Positions 1 through 9,631 of a DNA stretch of 64,000 nucleotides are shown one piece after another. The DNA is from Anaeramoeba flamelloides. Lineage: Eukaryota > Metamonada > Anaeramoebidae. Position 1 is the first letter of the stretch. Every line of letters begins with the position of its first letter. Position numbers and translations under genes: made by a program. The notes beneath the pieces were generated by a model that was not told the DNA's origin, made no database searches, and saw only the letters and a program-made list of their open reading frames with translations. The stretch lies in assembly GCA_027625915.1 (NCBI GenBank), contig JANTQA010000012.1, positions 372,001-436,000 of the forward strand, read 5' to 3'.

Positions 1-170
1 AAGAAATCTCACTTTTTGTAATTTCAGAGAGTCTTTATGAACAAGTAACCTTGAGACTTTAGTCTTATTTAAAAAATATAATAAAAATCAATCAAATATT
101 GTATCCTTGAAGATCTAAAAAAGTTGATCATTTATTTTATTCACAAATATTTATTAAATTTCTTGAAATT
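1..170. repeat. Dispersed repeat E, copy 1
   Basis: This stretch is recognisably the reverse complement of 16262-16450. Shared blocks include the segment around GTTGATCATTTATTTTATTC and the near-palindrome AAATTTCTTGAAATTT. The first copy is cut by a LINE fragment that starts right after this near-palindrome. No coding sense is visible and the family is unknown. Confidence 0.6.
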
Positions 171-932
171 TTTTTTTTTTTTTTTTATTTTGAAGGGAGG
201 GAACTAGAATTATCTTACAGCCGTTCAGTTTTTATTAATTTTTGAAATAAACTGAAAATTCATTTAATTTTCAGTTTATTTCTTAAATTAAAAAAAAAAC
301 ATAGCCGTTAAGTTTTCCAGAATTCAAAAGAATTGAGAAAAATCTGAGATTTTACTCTATTCTTTTGAATTCTGGAAAAGCTAGATACTCTACGGCACTC
401 TACAGCACTTTCACTAATTTCTAAATTTTTGTTTAGAAATTTTAATAAAGAGTCATAATTTTCTTTGTCATTAACCAATGATAAAATAGATAATGAGTCT
501 TTATTTCGAATAATATCAAGAATATTTTTCCAAAATTGCTTATTATTTTTGTTTATTTGAATTAATTCCTTAATCCAAATTTTTCGATTTTTTTCATAGA
601 ATAAACAGTTCCAAAGAAAATGATTGATCTCTTAAATTATTTCCTGATTAGAATGTTTTTTACACAAGTTACAGCATTTTGTTTTTAATTTATTCTTTAT
701 CATAAACATAAGAATATCTATTTAGATAATTTGTGAACTTTCTTAGTTTTAAAATGGAAGTTGAGCCTACCCATTTTAAATATTTTTTGTCGTTAGGTTT
801 TTTTTAATTTTTGAAATAAACAGAAAACCTCAAAAAAATCTATTGATTTTACAAAATAAACAGAAAACCTCAAGAAAACCAAGGCACTTGACGGCACTTG
901 ACTAAACAACTGTTTGTTGATATTGTTATTAT
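171..932 (-). mobile_element. LINE 3' fragment with zinc-knuckle-like C-terminal region
   Basis: On the minus strand this is the 3' end of a non-LTR retrotransposon. The T run at about 171-186 is the poly(A) tail. It is flanked by a duplication of AAATTTCTTGAAATTT at 156-170 and 933-948, as expected of target-primed reverse transcription. The minus-strand translation across about 440-780 resembles the Cys/His-rich tail of LINE ORF2 (HFLWNCLFYEKNRKIW), with several breaks. Palindromic hairpin modules sit near the 3' end (224-300 and 311-382) and again near 790-880. It is 5'-truncated and lacks the reverse transcriptase. Confidence 0.7.
311..382. repeat. Palindromic hairpin module H1
   Basis: A near-perfect inverted repeat: the left arm TTTTCCAGAATTCAAAAGAA pairs with the right arm TTCTTTTGAATTCTGGAAAA around a short AT-rich loop. 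Related copies lie at about 11530-11600, 14162-14230, 58265-58315 and 60570-60640, always in or beside LINE 3' sequence. Confidence 0.75.
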
Positions 933-948
933 AAATTTCTTGAAATTT

Positions 949-1733
949 AAAAGACTAGTCAATATCCTTTTTCAAATACCAAGGGTATGAATAAGGAACT
1001 TTTTGTATTAAAATCAGTTATTTGATAATATCTATTTTTTTTTTTTTTTTAATAGAAATATGCATTTGAATTGTTTTATTTGTTTGAAAATTTTTAAAAA
1101 ATTGAGAAATAATTTGAAAAGTTTATTGATACATTTAATCTTTGGGTTGTTAATGAATTACTGAAATAATTAAGATTGCGTTATTAATTATTGATTATAA
1201 ATAATCAAATTAAAAAGTATTTTTCTAGATTATAAGTTGAATTTTTCAGGTTTTAAAAAAGTATTTTGGGAGAATTTTTGATTTCTTTGTTTGGTTGTTT
1301 TTTTCATATTTTTTTTTCTTCTAATTCAAGAAAAAATAGATTTGAGCAGTTCTTTAAATCAAAACAATATTTTTTTACAAGTTTAAAATAATTATTGTAT
1401 TTTTTTGAAATTAAGTAGATTTTTTAAACTGGGTTATTTTAGAACTTAGTGGTTTCATTTTTAAAGTACATTTTTGTACACTTCCTTTACAGTTAATAAG
1501 ATTTCAATCTTCTTTCAAAGAAAATAATTTTTTTTAAATAATTTTGAAATAAGTTGAATTTTTAACTTTTTCAAAAATGAGAAAAATGGATCAGACTTTT
1601 AAAAACAATAACTCATTTCTGAAAATAGCTTTAAAAGTAAGTTTTGTATTGGAGTAATCAGATTTTTACTTTGTTTTTTCAATTTCAAGATGTAGTAATT
1701 TATATTTGAATTTGCTATTACTCTTGTGGAAAA
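949..1733. other. AT-rich stretch without a recognised gene
   Basis: Homopolymer-rich sequence with no open frame of convincing composition and no recognised repeat. Confidence 0.5.
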
Positions 1734-2151
1734 AAAGTGAAACAAAGATTTTAATTGGGAACATTAATAGAATCACAGAAACCTGAAAATGAAAAGTAAG
1801 TCTAATGAAAATTAGAATAGATAAATAAATAAAGACAAAATGAAGTATTCGCCACAATAACAGTTTTTTAAAATACTATCTTTTAGTATGGACTTTTCTT
1901 TAATTGATCAATTATTTAAAATTTGTTCAAATAATTGACTATTTTTGACATCTCCATAACCACATCGATAATTTCGATAAGACAGTAGATTGAAAGTGTG
2001 TTTGTTGTTTTGATTGAAAATAATATAATAGATTATTATTTGAATTTAATTGGTTTCTTCTTTTAATTGATTTTACTTTTCATTTGCTATTAATGTTCCC
2101 AATTAAAAACCGTGTTTCACCTTTTTTCCCTGTTTCACAATTTTTCCACAA
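1734..2151. mobile_element. Foldback element, family F, copy 1
   Basis: Inverted-repeat element. The left end TTGTGGAAAAAAAGTGAAAC is mirrored by GTTTCACAATTTTTCCACAA at the right. Internal landmarks are ATTGGGAACATTAATAG on the left and CTATTAATGTTCCCAATT-like sequence on the right. Related copies lie at 40875-41337, 57353-60535 (split by a LINE) and about 20970-21411. No coding capacity is seen, so it is non-autonomous. Confidence 0.65.
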
Positions 2152-2330
2152 TGATTAAATCTAAATGAAGATTTTTTTTAGTTTACTAGTACTTAAATAA
2201 CCTAAATTTTTTTATTTCAAAAGTAATCAACCTACCTAAAGTTCATTAAAGGAGGGTGTGTAGAGTATATTCAAGTAATTGTTTGATTATCTAAGTAGAT
2301 CTAACTTTTTTTTGAAAAAAGCAATCCAGT

Positions 2331-2888
2331 TTAAGGTTTACAATCCCTGAAACTGGAAAAAAGATTATTATGTATTGGGTGCGTCAACTTGTTATTTTGG
2401 TTCTTAGCTGATCGATCCACAACTAAGTTTGGATGGTATAGGTGGTTGAAAGGCTATTTTTGTGATTTTATTTTTTTTTTTTCCGAAATCCGAATTGATG
2501 AGTCTAAGATTAATTGGTTGGAAGGTATTGAATTGAAAGTGTTAATTTTTGGGTTGTCTATTTTGAAATTTTCATTTACACTTTGTATTATTTGATGCTT
2601 GTAAAAAAAAATTTTTTTATTAACTCCTAACTCTGTAAAAGGAAAATGATAATTTCAATTGATAACCCAAAAATTAACACTTTCAATTCAATACCTTCCA
2701 ACCAATTAATCTTAGACTCATCAATTCGGATTTCGGAAAAAAAAAAAATAAAATCACAAAAATAGCCTTTCAACCACCTATACCATCCAAACTTAGTTGT
2801 GGATCGATCAGCTAAGAACCAAAATAACAAGTTGACGCACCCAATACATAATAATCTTTTTTCCAGTTTCAGGGATTGTAAACCTTAA
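2331..2888. mobile_element. TTAA-flanked foldback MITE, about 558 bp
   Basis: Two arms of roughly 250 bp are almost perfect reverse complements (2335-2580 and 2640-2884) around a short AT-rich loop. The ends read TTAA-GGTTTACAATCCCTG and CAGGGATTGTAAACC-TTAA. A TTAA flank is the known target of piggyBac-type elements, but the family is inferred only from that tetranucleotide. The high arm identity suggests a recent insertion. Open frames on either strand are mirror images of the same arm and are not genes. It abuts a decayed gene fragment at 2885. Confidence 0.75.
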
Positions 2889-3480
2889 GGACTACCGTTT
2901 GCAATTCAAGAATTTGTCTCAAACCCAATTTGTTCCAATCTCTATTAAAAAGACAACGAGTTGTGATCTTTGAAATATTCTCCAATTTGAATCAAAAAAT
3001 CATTTTTCTTCATTTTTTTACTGAAGAATTCATAACAAAAATTTCTACACATATTCGCGAACACCTTGTTAAGGATTGTTTAAAGGTAAAAAAAAAAAAA
3101 ATCACGATTTTTTAACATTAAAAACACTCTCAACAAACAACTTTAAAGCTAAATGATTGTATTATCAATGATTTTTGATCATTAGGATAGTTTGAATTGT
3201 TACATTATCTTCACAAACCATCGAACAGTCCGAGCTCTACTGTGAAAATTTATTGTTACAGAGAAATTGGTTGTCTATTATCAAATTAGGTTTTTTGAAA
3301 ATAGAAAATCAAATTCGATCAAATGATAAAAATTTTCAAATTTTTCTTACTTCATTCAAGTTACTATTTTTTTTTGTAAAAACCAAAACAAAAATTAAAT
3401 TTTTTCTCAGAAATCACAGAAATCACAGAAACTGGAAAGTATTTTTCGATCATTGTTTTTAAATTGTTTATACCTTAGAT
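2885..3480 (+). pseudogene. Decayed gene fragment D, copy 1 (unknown protein)
   Basis: The frame through 2930-3090 translates to protein-like sequence containing VVIFEIFSNLNQKIIF and IREHLVKDCL, followed by a GTAAAA that could be a splice donor. Related sequence occurs at about 8140-8400 (minus), 21830-22440 (minus) and 56060-56300 (plus), each with different breaks. The 21830-22440 copy also matches the downstream part near 3200-3450. I do not recognise the protein. Repetition at four places indicates a duplicated gene or gene-bearing repeat, and none of the copies looks intact. Confidence 0.5.
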
Positions 3481-3596
3481 TTTAACAATTTTTAGAAAAA
3501 TGAAGCTCTACCTTAAAGGGGGAATTAAAGTATTTAAATCGGTATGGGTGTACCGACATTTTTTTTTGTTTTCTTTTGAAGATTTTTTTTTGTATT

Positions 3597-3730
3597 AAAG
3601 ACCACAAAAGCAAAGAGTTTCAGTAATTGTTATACTGAAGTTATGGTTGGTTTGGAATTCCAATTACTAATTGGGAACACAAAACGTAAAAAAAGAAAAG
3701 GAAGAAGAAATTGATAAAGAAAAAAACGAT
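3597..3730 (+). pseudogene. Gene fragment K, copy 1
   Basis: Translates to KTTKAKSFSNCYTEVMVGLE and is an inverted duplicate of the minus-strand frame at 4788-4973. The copies lie on either side of the 3753-4519 TTAA element. The protein is not recognised. Confidence 0.4.
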
Positions 3731-3752
3731 GCTCAATGATAAAAATTATATC

Positions 3753-4519
3753 TTAAGGGATTAGCGTTACTATAGATTCATCTATAATCAAAGTATGTTG
3801 TAATTGGGTCTAAATGATATTAGTGCACTATGGCTTAAATTGCTCTAAAAAAAACTATTATATATTTTATTGCACAAGAAATTATTACATTTTTTACTAA
3901 GAATGATCACAATTTAAAAATTTTCATTTTGAAAAATTATTTGATTTTTTAATTCCTTTTCCAAATCTAAAATTAAAAACCCAAAATACAGTATTTTGGT
4001 ATTTAATAATTTAGATTTAGAACTTCCAAAAGTCATTATTTTTTTAATTTTTGAATTTCAAAGATTAACTCAATAATCATCAACATAAAAGTACCAAGAT
4101 AGATTAGTTTTGTTTGCTTTTTAATAAAACTACTTGTAGCATCAATATATTACCAATATTTGAGAAATATTTTGTCAAAAAACTTTATTGGTTAATTATA
4201 TAATTATAACAAAAAAAAACGATTTTTTAGTAACTAATCTACATTTCACCACAGATTTAAGAAAGATATTTTGTTACTTTGTAGTCTGAATATTGATAAT
4301 TCAACCTTTAAATTTATGGCGGAATGTAGATTTTATTCTGAAATTGCTGGGATTTTTTACTAATACAAAGATCATTTTTAATTGATGAGATTAACAAATA
4401 TTACTAATTGACTAACCGATTTTTTAGAGACATTTGAACCCTGTAATACTAATGTGGTTAAGCCCAATAACAACATTCTTTGATCCTAGAGTTCTTCTTG
4501 GTAGACGCTAATCCCTTAA
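3753..4519. mobile_element. TTAA-flanked inverted-repeat element
   Basis: The ends are TTAA-GGGATTAGCGT (3753) and ACGCTAATCCC-TTAA (4519). Similarity between the arms continues inward, more decayed, around AATCAAAGTATGTTGT at the left and the matching reverse complement near 4460-4490. No open frame is found. The TTAA target suggests a piggyBac-like non-autonomous element; this is inference. Confidence 0.65.
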
Positions 4520-4787
4520 CTTGGTAAAAAGAATTCTGTACATAAATTCTTTTACAAGTGTTGGGTGAATCTCAGAATTTTTGTTTTTATTTAACTTCAG
4601 ATAGTTCCAATTTAAAGTAGCAAGTGATGATCTTGCTTTATTTTTTTAATCAACAAAATTTTTTTAATTTTTTTCATTTTAGTACCTTTATGTCCAACAC
4701 TTGTTGTAATTTGAACCCTCTCTCAAAGACAAAATTGTTTTTTGAATGGATTTATCTTCATCACATATTATTTTTTCAATAACAACA

Positions 4788-4973
4788 TCAGCAACCGGTT
4801 TTTTTAATAATTTTTAACATACACCGTGTTTCCAAATCTTCCTTAGTGTACTCCTTTTCTTCGGTTTTAAGTGTTTGAATCCCGATGTGTAATTCGGATT
4901 CCAAACCAATCATAACTTCAGTACAACAATTACTGAACCTCTTTGCTTTTGTAGTCTTGACCATTGGCCACAA
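4788..4973 (-). pseudogene. Gene fragment K, copy 2
   Basis: A 61-codon open frame containing VKTTKAKRFSNCCTEVMIGL and, further on, EEKEYTKEDLETR. It is the better preserved copy of the inverted pair with 3597-3730. The composition is protein-like, but no domain is recognised and no start or splice context is clear. Confidence 0.35.
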
Positions 4974-5343
4974 ATTCTCCCAAAATTGAAAGGATAAACG
5001 GAAAAAAATGGTTTGGTCTGGGGTTACTTTCTAAAAATACTTTAATTTGTCCTTTTATGAAAGTTTTTTAATGAATTTGTGAATGAATTTCTAAAACCAA
5101 ATAATGAATAATATTTGTTTAATTCTATTATAAATTTTATGGTCTAGGACGAGCTTTCATCACCCTCTTAAGATTTATTATAAAATATAATTTCAAAATA
5201 GAAAATAAATTTCAAGGTCTTATAAATTTTTACTAAAGGCCCAGGCGACTGTATTAATTATTAAAAAGTCAGTGTGTTTTTGTCTTTGATTTTTTTTTTG
5301 ACTTCTTTTTGTTTTTCCTTGAATTACATTATACTAAACTAGA

Positions 5344-5857
5344 TTCCAAAAATTTGGACACAGTTTAAACAGCGGAAAGAACATCATTACCACACTTTAA
5401 ATTCAAATTGGAAAGAATTTTGATTTTACAAACGATTCCATTTTTTGTCTTTTTTGTTTTTTTTTCATTTCCTTTTTTGCAGTTACTTAATCTGTTTGGT
5501 TAGATCTCGAAATTTTTTTTCAATGGTTGGTAGAAGGTTAGTGTTGAGTTTGTTAAATTGGAAAATCACATACAATTGGTAGATGGTATCTTAACATTTG
5601 ATCGATCAACAATTGTTGGTGAAATTTCAACAAATTTACCAATACATTTTTTGTTCCGCTCGTTTCATTATTTTGGACACACCTGTTTTTATTTTTGAGT
5701 TTTATATTTTTTTCTTTTATTTGGGTTAAAATGATTACATATTAAAACATTAATACTGGGTAACTTAAATGTGGTTTTATATTAAGTTTGGAAAAATACA
5801 ATAAATTGGGTTTTTTTTTGCCTATTTTTGGTTTTGGGTGTGTCTGAATTTTTGGAA
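5344..5857. mobile_element. Short inverted-repeat element with TTCCAAAAAT ends
   Basis: The left end TTCCAAAAATTTGGACAC is mirrored imperfectly by GTGTCTGAATTTTTGGAA at the right. Similar ends with the AAACCCC context recur at 39421 and in the larger foldback at 43364-46116, and an internal block near 5580-5690 resembles 45826-45925. No coding sequence. Probably a non-autonomous DNA element of one shared superfamily. Confidence 0.45.
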
Positions 5858-5863
5858 CGGGGT

Positions 5864-6420
5864 TTAGTTATGACTAAGAGGATGGTTTCTACTCATATTG
5901 TTTGTGGAACAAAATGATCCATGCCAAACGTACTGAACATTTTTAATAAATGCTTTTTTGATAATTTTTTTTTTTGATTGGATCGTTTCTTTCAAAACAT
6001 AATTTGTTGTTTCAAGAGAAATTGAGTTTTGTGTAGGAAAGGTTTTGTGGAAATTTAATTTGAGGATCTTTGACAAAATTAAGTTTGGGAAAATTAGTTG
6101 GATTTTGTTTTTAAAAAATACAGTCAGTTCCACTTTTAAGGCTCAAACTTTACAACAAAAATTAAGGTACTTTAAAAATCTTAAGTTAAGGCACAAAATT
6201 CAAATTCAAGTAAAATAAATTGTGAAAAAAAAAATTCGAACTTATGTACCTTAATTTGAGATTTTTTTGTGCCTTAAATTTTGTTGAAAGTTTGTGTTAT
6301 AAATTTGAAACTGAATGTAAATATAGTTGTCAGTTGAGTAAAAATGATCTTTCTATTTTGGAAATTGGGAATTTTAGTGGATTTAAGGAAGTAAGTACAT
6401 TTTACCATTTTGAAAAATTA
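5864..6420 (-). pseudogene. Duplicated segment R, copy 1, split by a MITE
   Basis: A minus-strand frame (89 codons, with SCST-like residues around 5905-5925) matches a minus-strand frame at 56380-56590, and weaker plus-strand sequence at 17790-17950. On the other side of the MITE, 6335-6400 matches 56700-56760, where the plus strand reads NDLLILGIGDFSGF. The function is unknown. The value of this pair is that the 56.7-kb copy lacks the MITE and so shows the empty site. Confidence 0.4.
6119..6319. mobile_element. Palindromic TA-bounded MITE (family P), diverged copy
   Basis: TACAGTCAGTTCCACTTTTA at the left and ATTTGAAACTGAATGTA at the right delimit a foldback of about 200 bp flanked by TA. 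It is more diverged than the other copies, so probably older. The paralogous segment at 56690 lacks it and retains a single TA. Confidence 0.8.
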
Positions 6421-8139
6421 TAATTGTTCAAGCCTTACTGAAAAATATTTTTATGAGTACCACCAGATATTGAAACTTTGAAACCAAAACATCACTCTCT
6501 ACTCTGTTTGTGAAAAGAATACGAATTAATTCAGAGTTGAATCTTTATTTTTAGATTTTTTGAAAATTTTTTTGGATTCAATTTTGGGTTTTATTAAATT
6601 TTGGTTTTTGGATCGAGAGAATGTGTTTCTTTGAATAAGTGAAATTAGTCAAACAGTTAAACCAAAAAAATATACACCAAAAAGGTGTGTCTTTGAAACA
6701 AATATTTTCTTTTCGAAGACCAAACACGAAAGATCACCATTCCAAATAAATTTGTTGAAATCAAAAAATGAAAAAAAAAATAATATAAAATCCTATTTTC
6801 GAAGATTGGCTTTCTTTATCTTCTTAATTTGGAGGACGTAAACAATTTTTAACCTTGAATTACTCGCCCGATTTCTATTTATTATTATTTTAATAGATAT
6901 TTTTTGCCAGTTTTGTTTCCAAAATTCAATTTTCAAATAATATAATTAAACAAAACCAAAATAAAGAATAATATTCCCAAAATTAAAAAAAAGGGGATCA
7001 AATTCTATGAATCAAAAAAAACAGTTACAAAAGATTCAACCCAAAAAAAAGAAAAATTTAAGAAAAAATTTCAATCAGATTCAGAAATATTTTTCGTTCT
7101 CAATTTTATCAATAAAAATAATTATCAAATCAAACAAATACATCCAATAAATCTTTATTTCATTTTTTTTCCATTTTTCCCCTAGCTGAATCTTCTTTAT
7201 ATTGGGAAGAAGAGTTACAAAGGAAAAAGATCAAGTGGTTACTTTCTAATACTGTGACACTGAAACACGAAAGTATGAGTAACTTGAAAATAAAAACTAA
7301 AAAGTAAAGGCTAAAATGACCAAAGGTTGAAAGCAAATAAGATCAAAAAAAAAAAAAGAAAAGAAATTACAACAATTAAACAACGATCCCCAAGCGAACA
7401 TTCATGATCAATTATCAAATTTATTAAATCAACCAAAAGTATCCTGGCTGTGATTTTGGGAGTTCTTAATTAAAGATAGCATTGGGTTTTTTTTTTTTTG
7501 ATTTTTTACCAATTGCTTCTTATAAACCCTTTTTAATAAATTTCTTTTTTTTTTTTTTTTTTAAAACATAAAAAAATTTGGGTATGTCTTTCCATTGAAC
7601 AATTGTGAAATCTATGATTTTACACTTAAATTACTTTTAGGAAATTTAAGTAAAAGGACACCTAGAGTGTAATTTACACTTCTTCCATCAATAATAATAA
7701 TAAATCTTTATTTCTGAAGACGAATTTGATAAATATCAGATTTTTTGAACTCAATCAAGAATTAAAGGGTTTAAATGAAAATAGGGTTCTAAAATTCATT
7801 TTAGAAAATTCTTTTGAAATAAAAAAGTAATTTGTTTATCAAAAATTTTACGAACAAAAGTATTTCCATGAAGAATTAAAAAAAAAACCAAAATAAACAA
7901 AAAGTAATTTTATTAAATTTTACAGATTAGTTCACGAAATTAATGATTTTTATTTATTTTTTTCAAGTATAATCTTATTATTTTTTTTTTAGATTCCATT
8001 TTTTTTAATTGGTTTGAAAATAGATTATAATAGGATATATTGAATCCTCTATCTTTTATTATTAAATATTAATATATTTGGTTAAAGAAATGATTTTAAT
8101 CATTTAGTTTCACATGAATGATATGACTCAAAGATTTGA
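6421..8139. other. Intergenic stretch without a recognised gene
   Basis: AT-rich and homopolymer-rich. I see no supportable coding region or mobile-element boundary. The block around 7140-7260 (near GGGAAGAAGAGTTACAAAGG) resembles 42850-42870, hinting at an old dispersed repeat. Confidence 0.45.
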
Positions 8140-8400
8140 AAAATGTATTTACTTCCTTAAGGGTTATCAAAATCATGGTTATTTTTTTATTCCATTTTCA
8201 CGTTCCTTAACAAGATGTTCGAGTTTGTGTATCTCAAAATTTCTTGTGTTTATTTTTCATTTTAAAAAATTACATAAAATGGTTTTTTGATCCAAATTTG
8301 AGAATTTTTCAATTATCATTCTTTTCACAATTTTAAATGAGATTAGAACAAATTGTGTTGAGACTATTTTGTGAATTTCAAACTTAGTCCTTAAATAAAA
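8140..8400 (-). pseudogene. Decayed gene fragment D, copy 2
   Basis: The minus strand resembles 2885-3110, including TTAAGGACTA at the start, a TTGGATCAAAAAACCATTTT block and CGAACATCTTGTTAAGGAAC at the far end. The frame is broken. It lies downstream of the RCC1-BTB gene on the same strand. Confidence 0.45.
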
Positions 8401-8537
8401 TGAAAAAAATAATAATTGAAATAAAAATAGTAATAAATAAATAAATGGTTAATTTATTAAATTGGGAAAAAAAAAAAGTAGATTTGAATGTTAAAAGGAT
8501 TTTTTCTATATTAGAATAATGAATTTCTTTGATAAAA

Positions 8538-9631
8538 TTATAATTTGGAACATTTTTCAAAAATATCCATCATTGGTATTGTCGGATTTAATTGATAATA
8601 TTCAACAATATCTTTAAATTCTTCTTTGATAAATTCTTGGTCTGTGTCTGCAGTGATGGGTAGTTCGTCAGTGTATAAAAATGATATTAATAATTCAATT
8701 GTTTCTAATGATTTCCCAGAATAATCTTTGACTTTTTGTAAATTTTCTTCAAGATTGTGAAACATATTTAAAAATAATCCACTTCTGGCTGCTAAAATAA
8801 ATTTATGAATATATAATTCTTCTTCTTCTTCTTCTTCTTCTTCATCATCTTCTTCATTTTTCACAACAAGTTTAAAATCAGAAGTTTGTTCATCAAATAA
8901 TAATTGTTTTAAATCATTTGTTAATAATTTGGTTTTTTGTGCATTTTGGATTCCAAAATGATTTAAAATTTCATTTGTTCTTTTCAGATCGATCATTTCA
9001 TCACAATAAATCCATTTTAACAAATCTTGAATTTCATTTAATTTGCAATTTGATTCCAAATATTTTTTGATCAAATCAAATGTTTTTCCAATCCTTGTCT
9101 CAATTAATATTTTATGAACTGGAATATCTTGGATATTACAATCAGACAAGTATCCATTTTTTAATAACTTTTCAAGATCTTGACTTAGATATGAATTTGA
9201 TTTTAAAAAGAAGATTAAATTTTGATCACAGCATTTTATTTGATTATAAGTTGAAAGATCATTGGTTAGATTATTTCCCGTTTGAATTTTTCTAATTACT
9301 AATGAATTATCTTTATAATTAATACCACCAAAGTTTCCCTGGACCCAAATTTCGTTATCTTGTGTTAATATTGCAAATAAATGATAACCACAATCAATAT
9401 CTTTAATGATTGTATTATTGTTTTTAAATTGTGGATATTGTTTAAATTCTGTTAAATCACTTCCAAACCCTGTAATTGTATTAAGACCGGTTACATAAAG
9501 TTTTCCATCATTTGTCAGAATAGAGGTTAATTGGGATGCAAATCTGATTTTTGAAATGTCTTCAACAGGGAATTCAAGTTTGATTTGGGTTGGTTTGGAA
9601 ACGGATTTTTTATGTCCTAATCCTAATTCTC
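8538..9631 (-). CDS. Exon 2 of the RCC1-BTB gene (RCC1, BTB, BTB)
   Basis: Open throughout on the minus strand for 1,094 bases. The acceptor AAAAAAAAG lies at 9632, preceded by an A run rather than a pyrimidine tract, which is unusual. It ends TAA after FEKCSKL. The Glu-rich insert lies inside BTB-2 between VVKN and LYIHKF, at the position where the paralogue has a shorter acidic run. Confidence 0.75.

Noticed and set aside
2389-2830. Two mirror-image open frames (MLFWFLADRSTTKFGWYRW) on opposite strands
   Set aside because: They are the two arms of a foldback element; identical peptides from inverted arms are expected.
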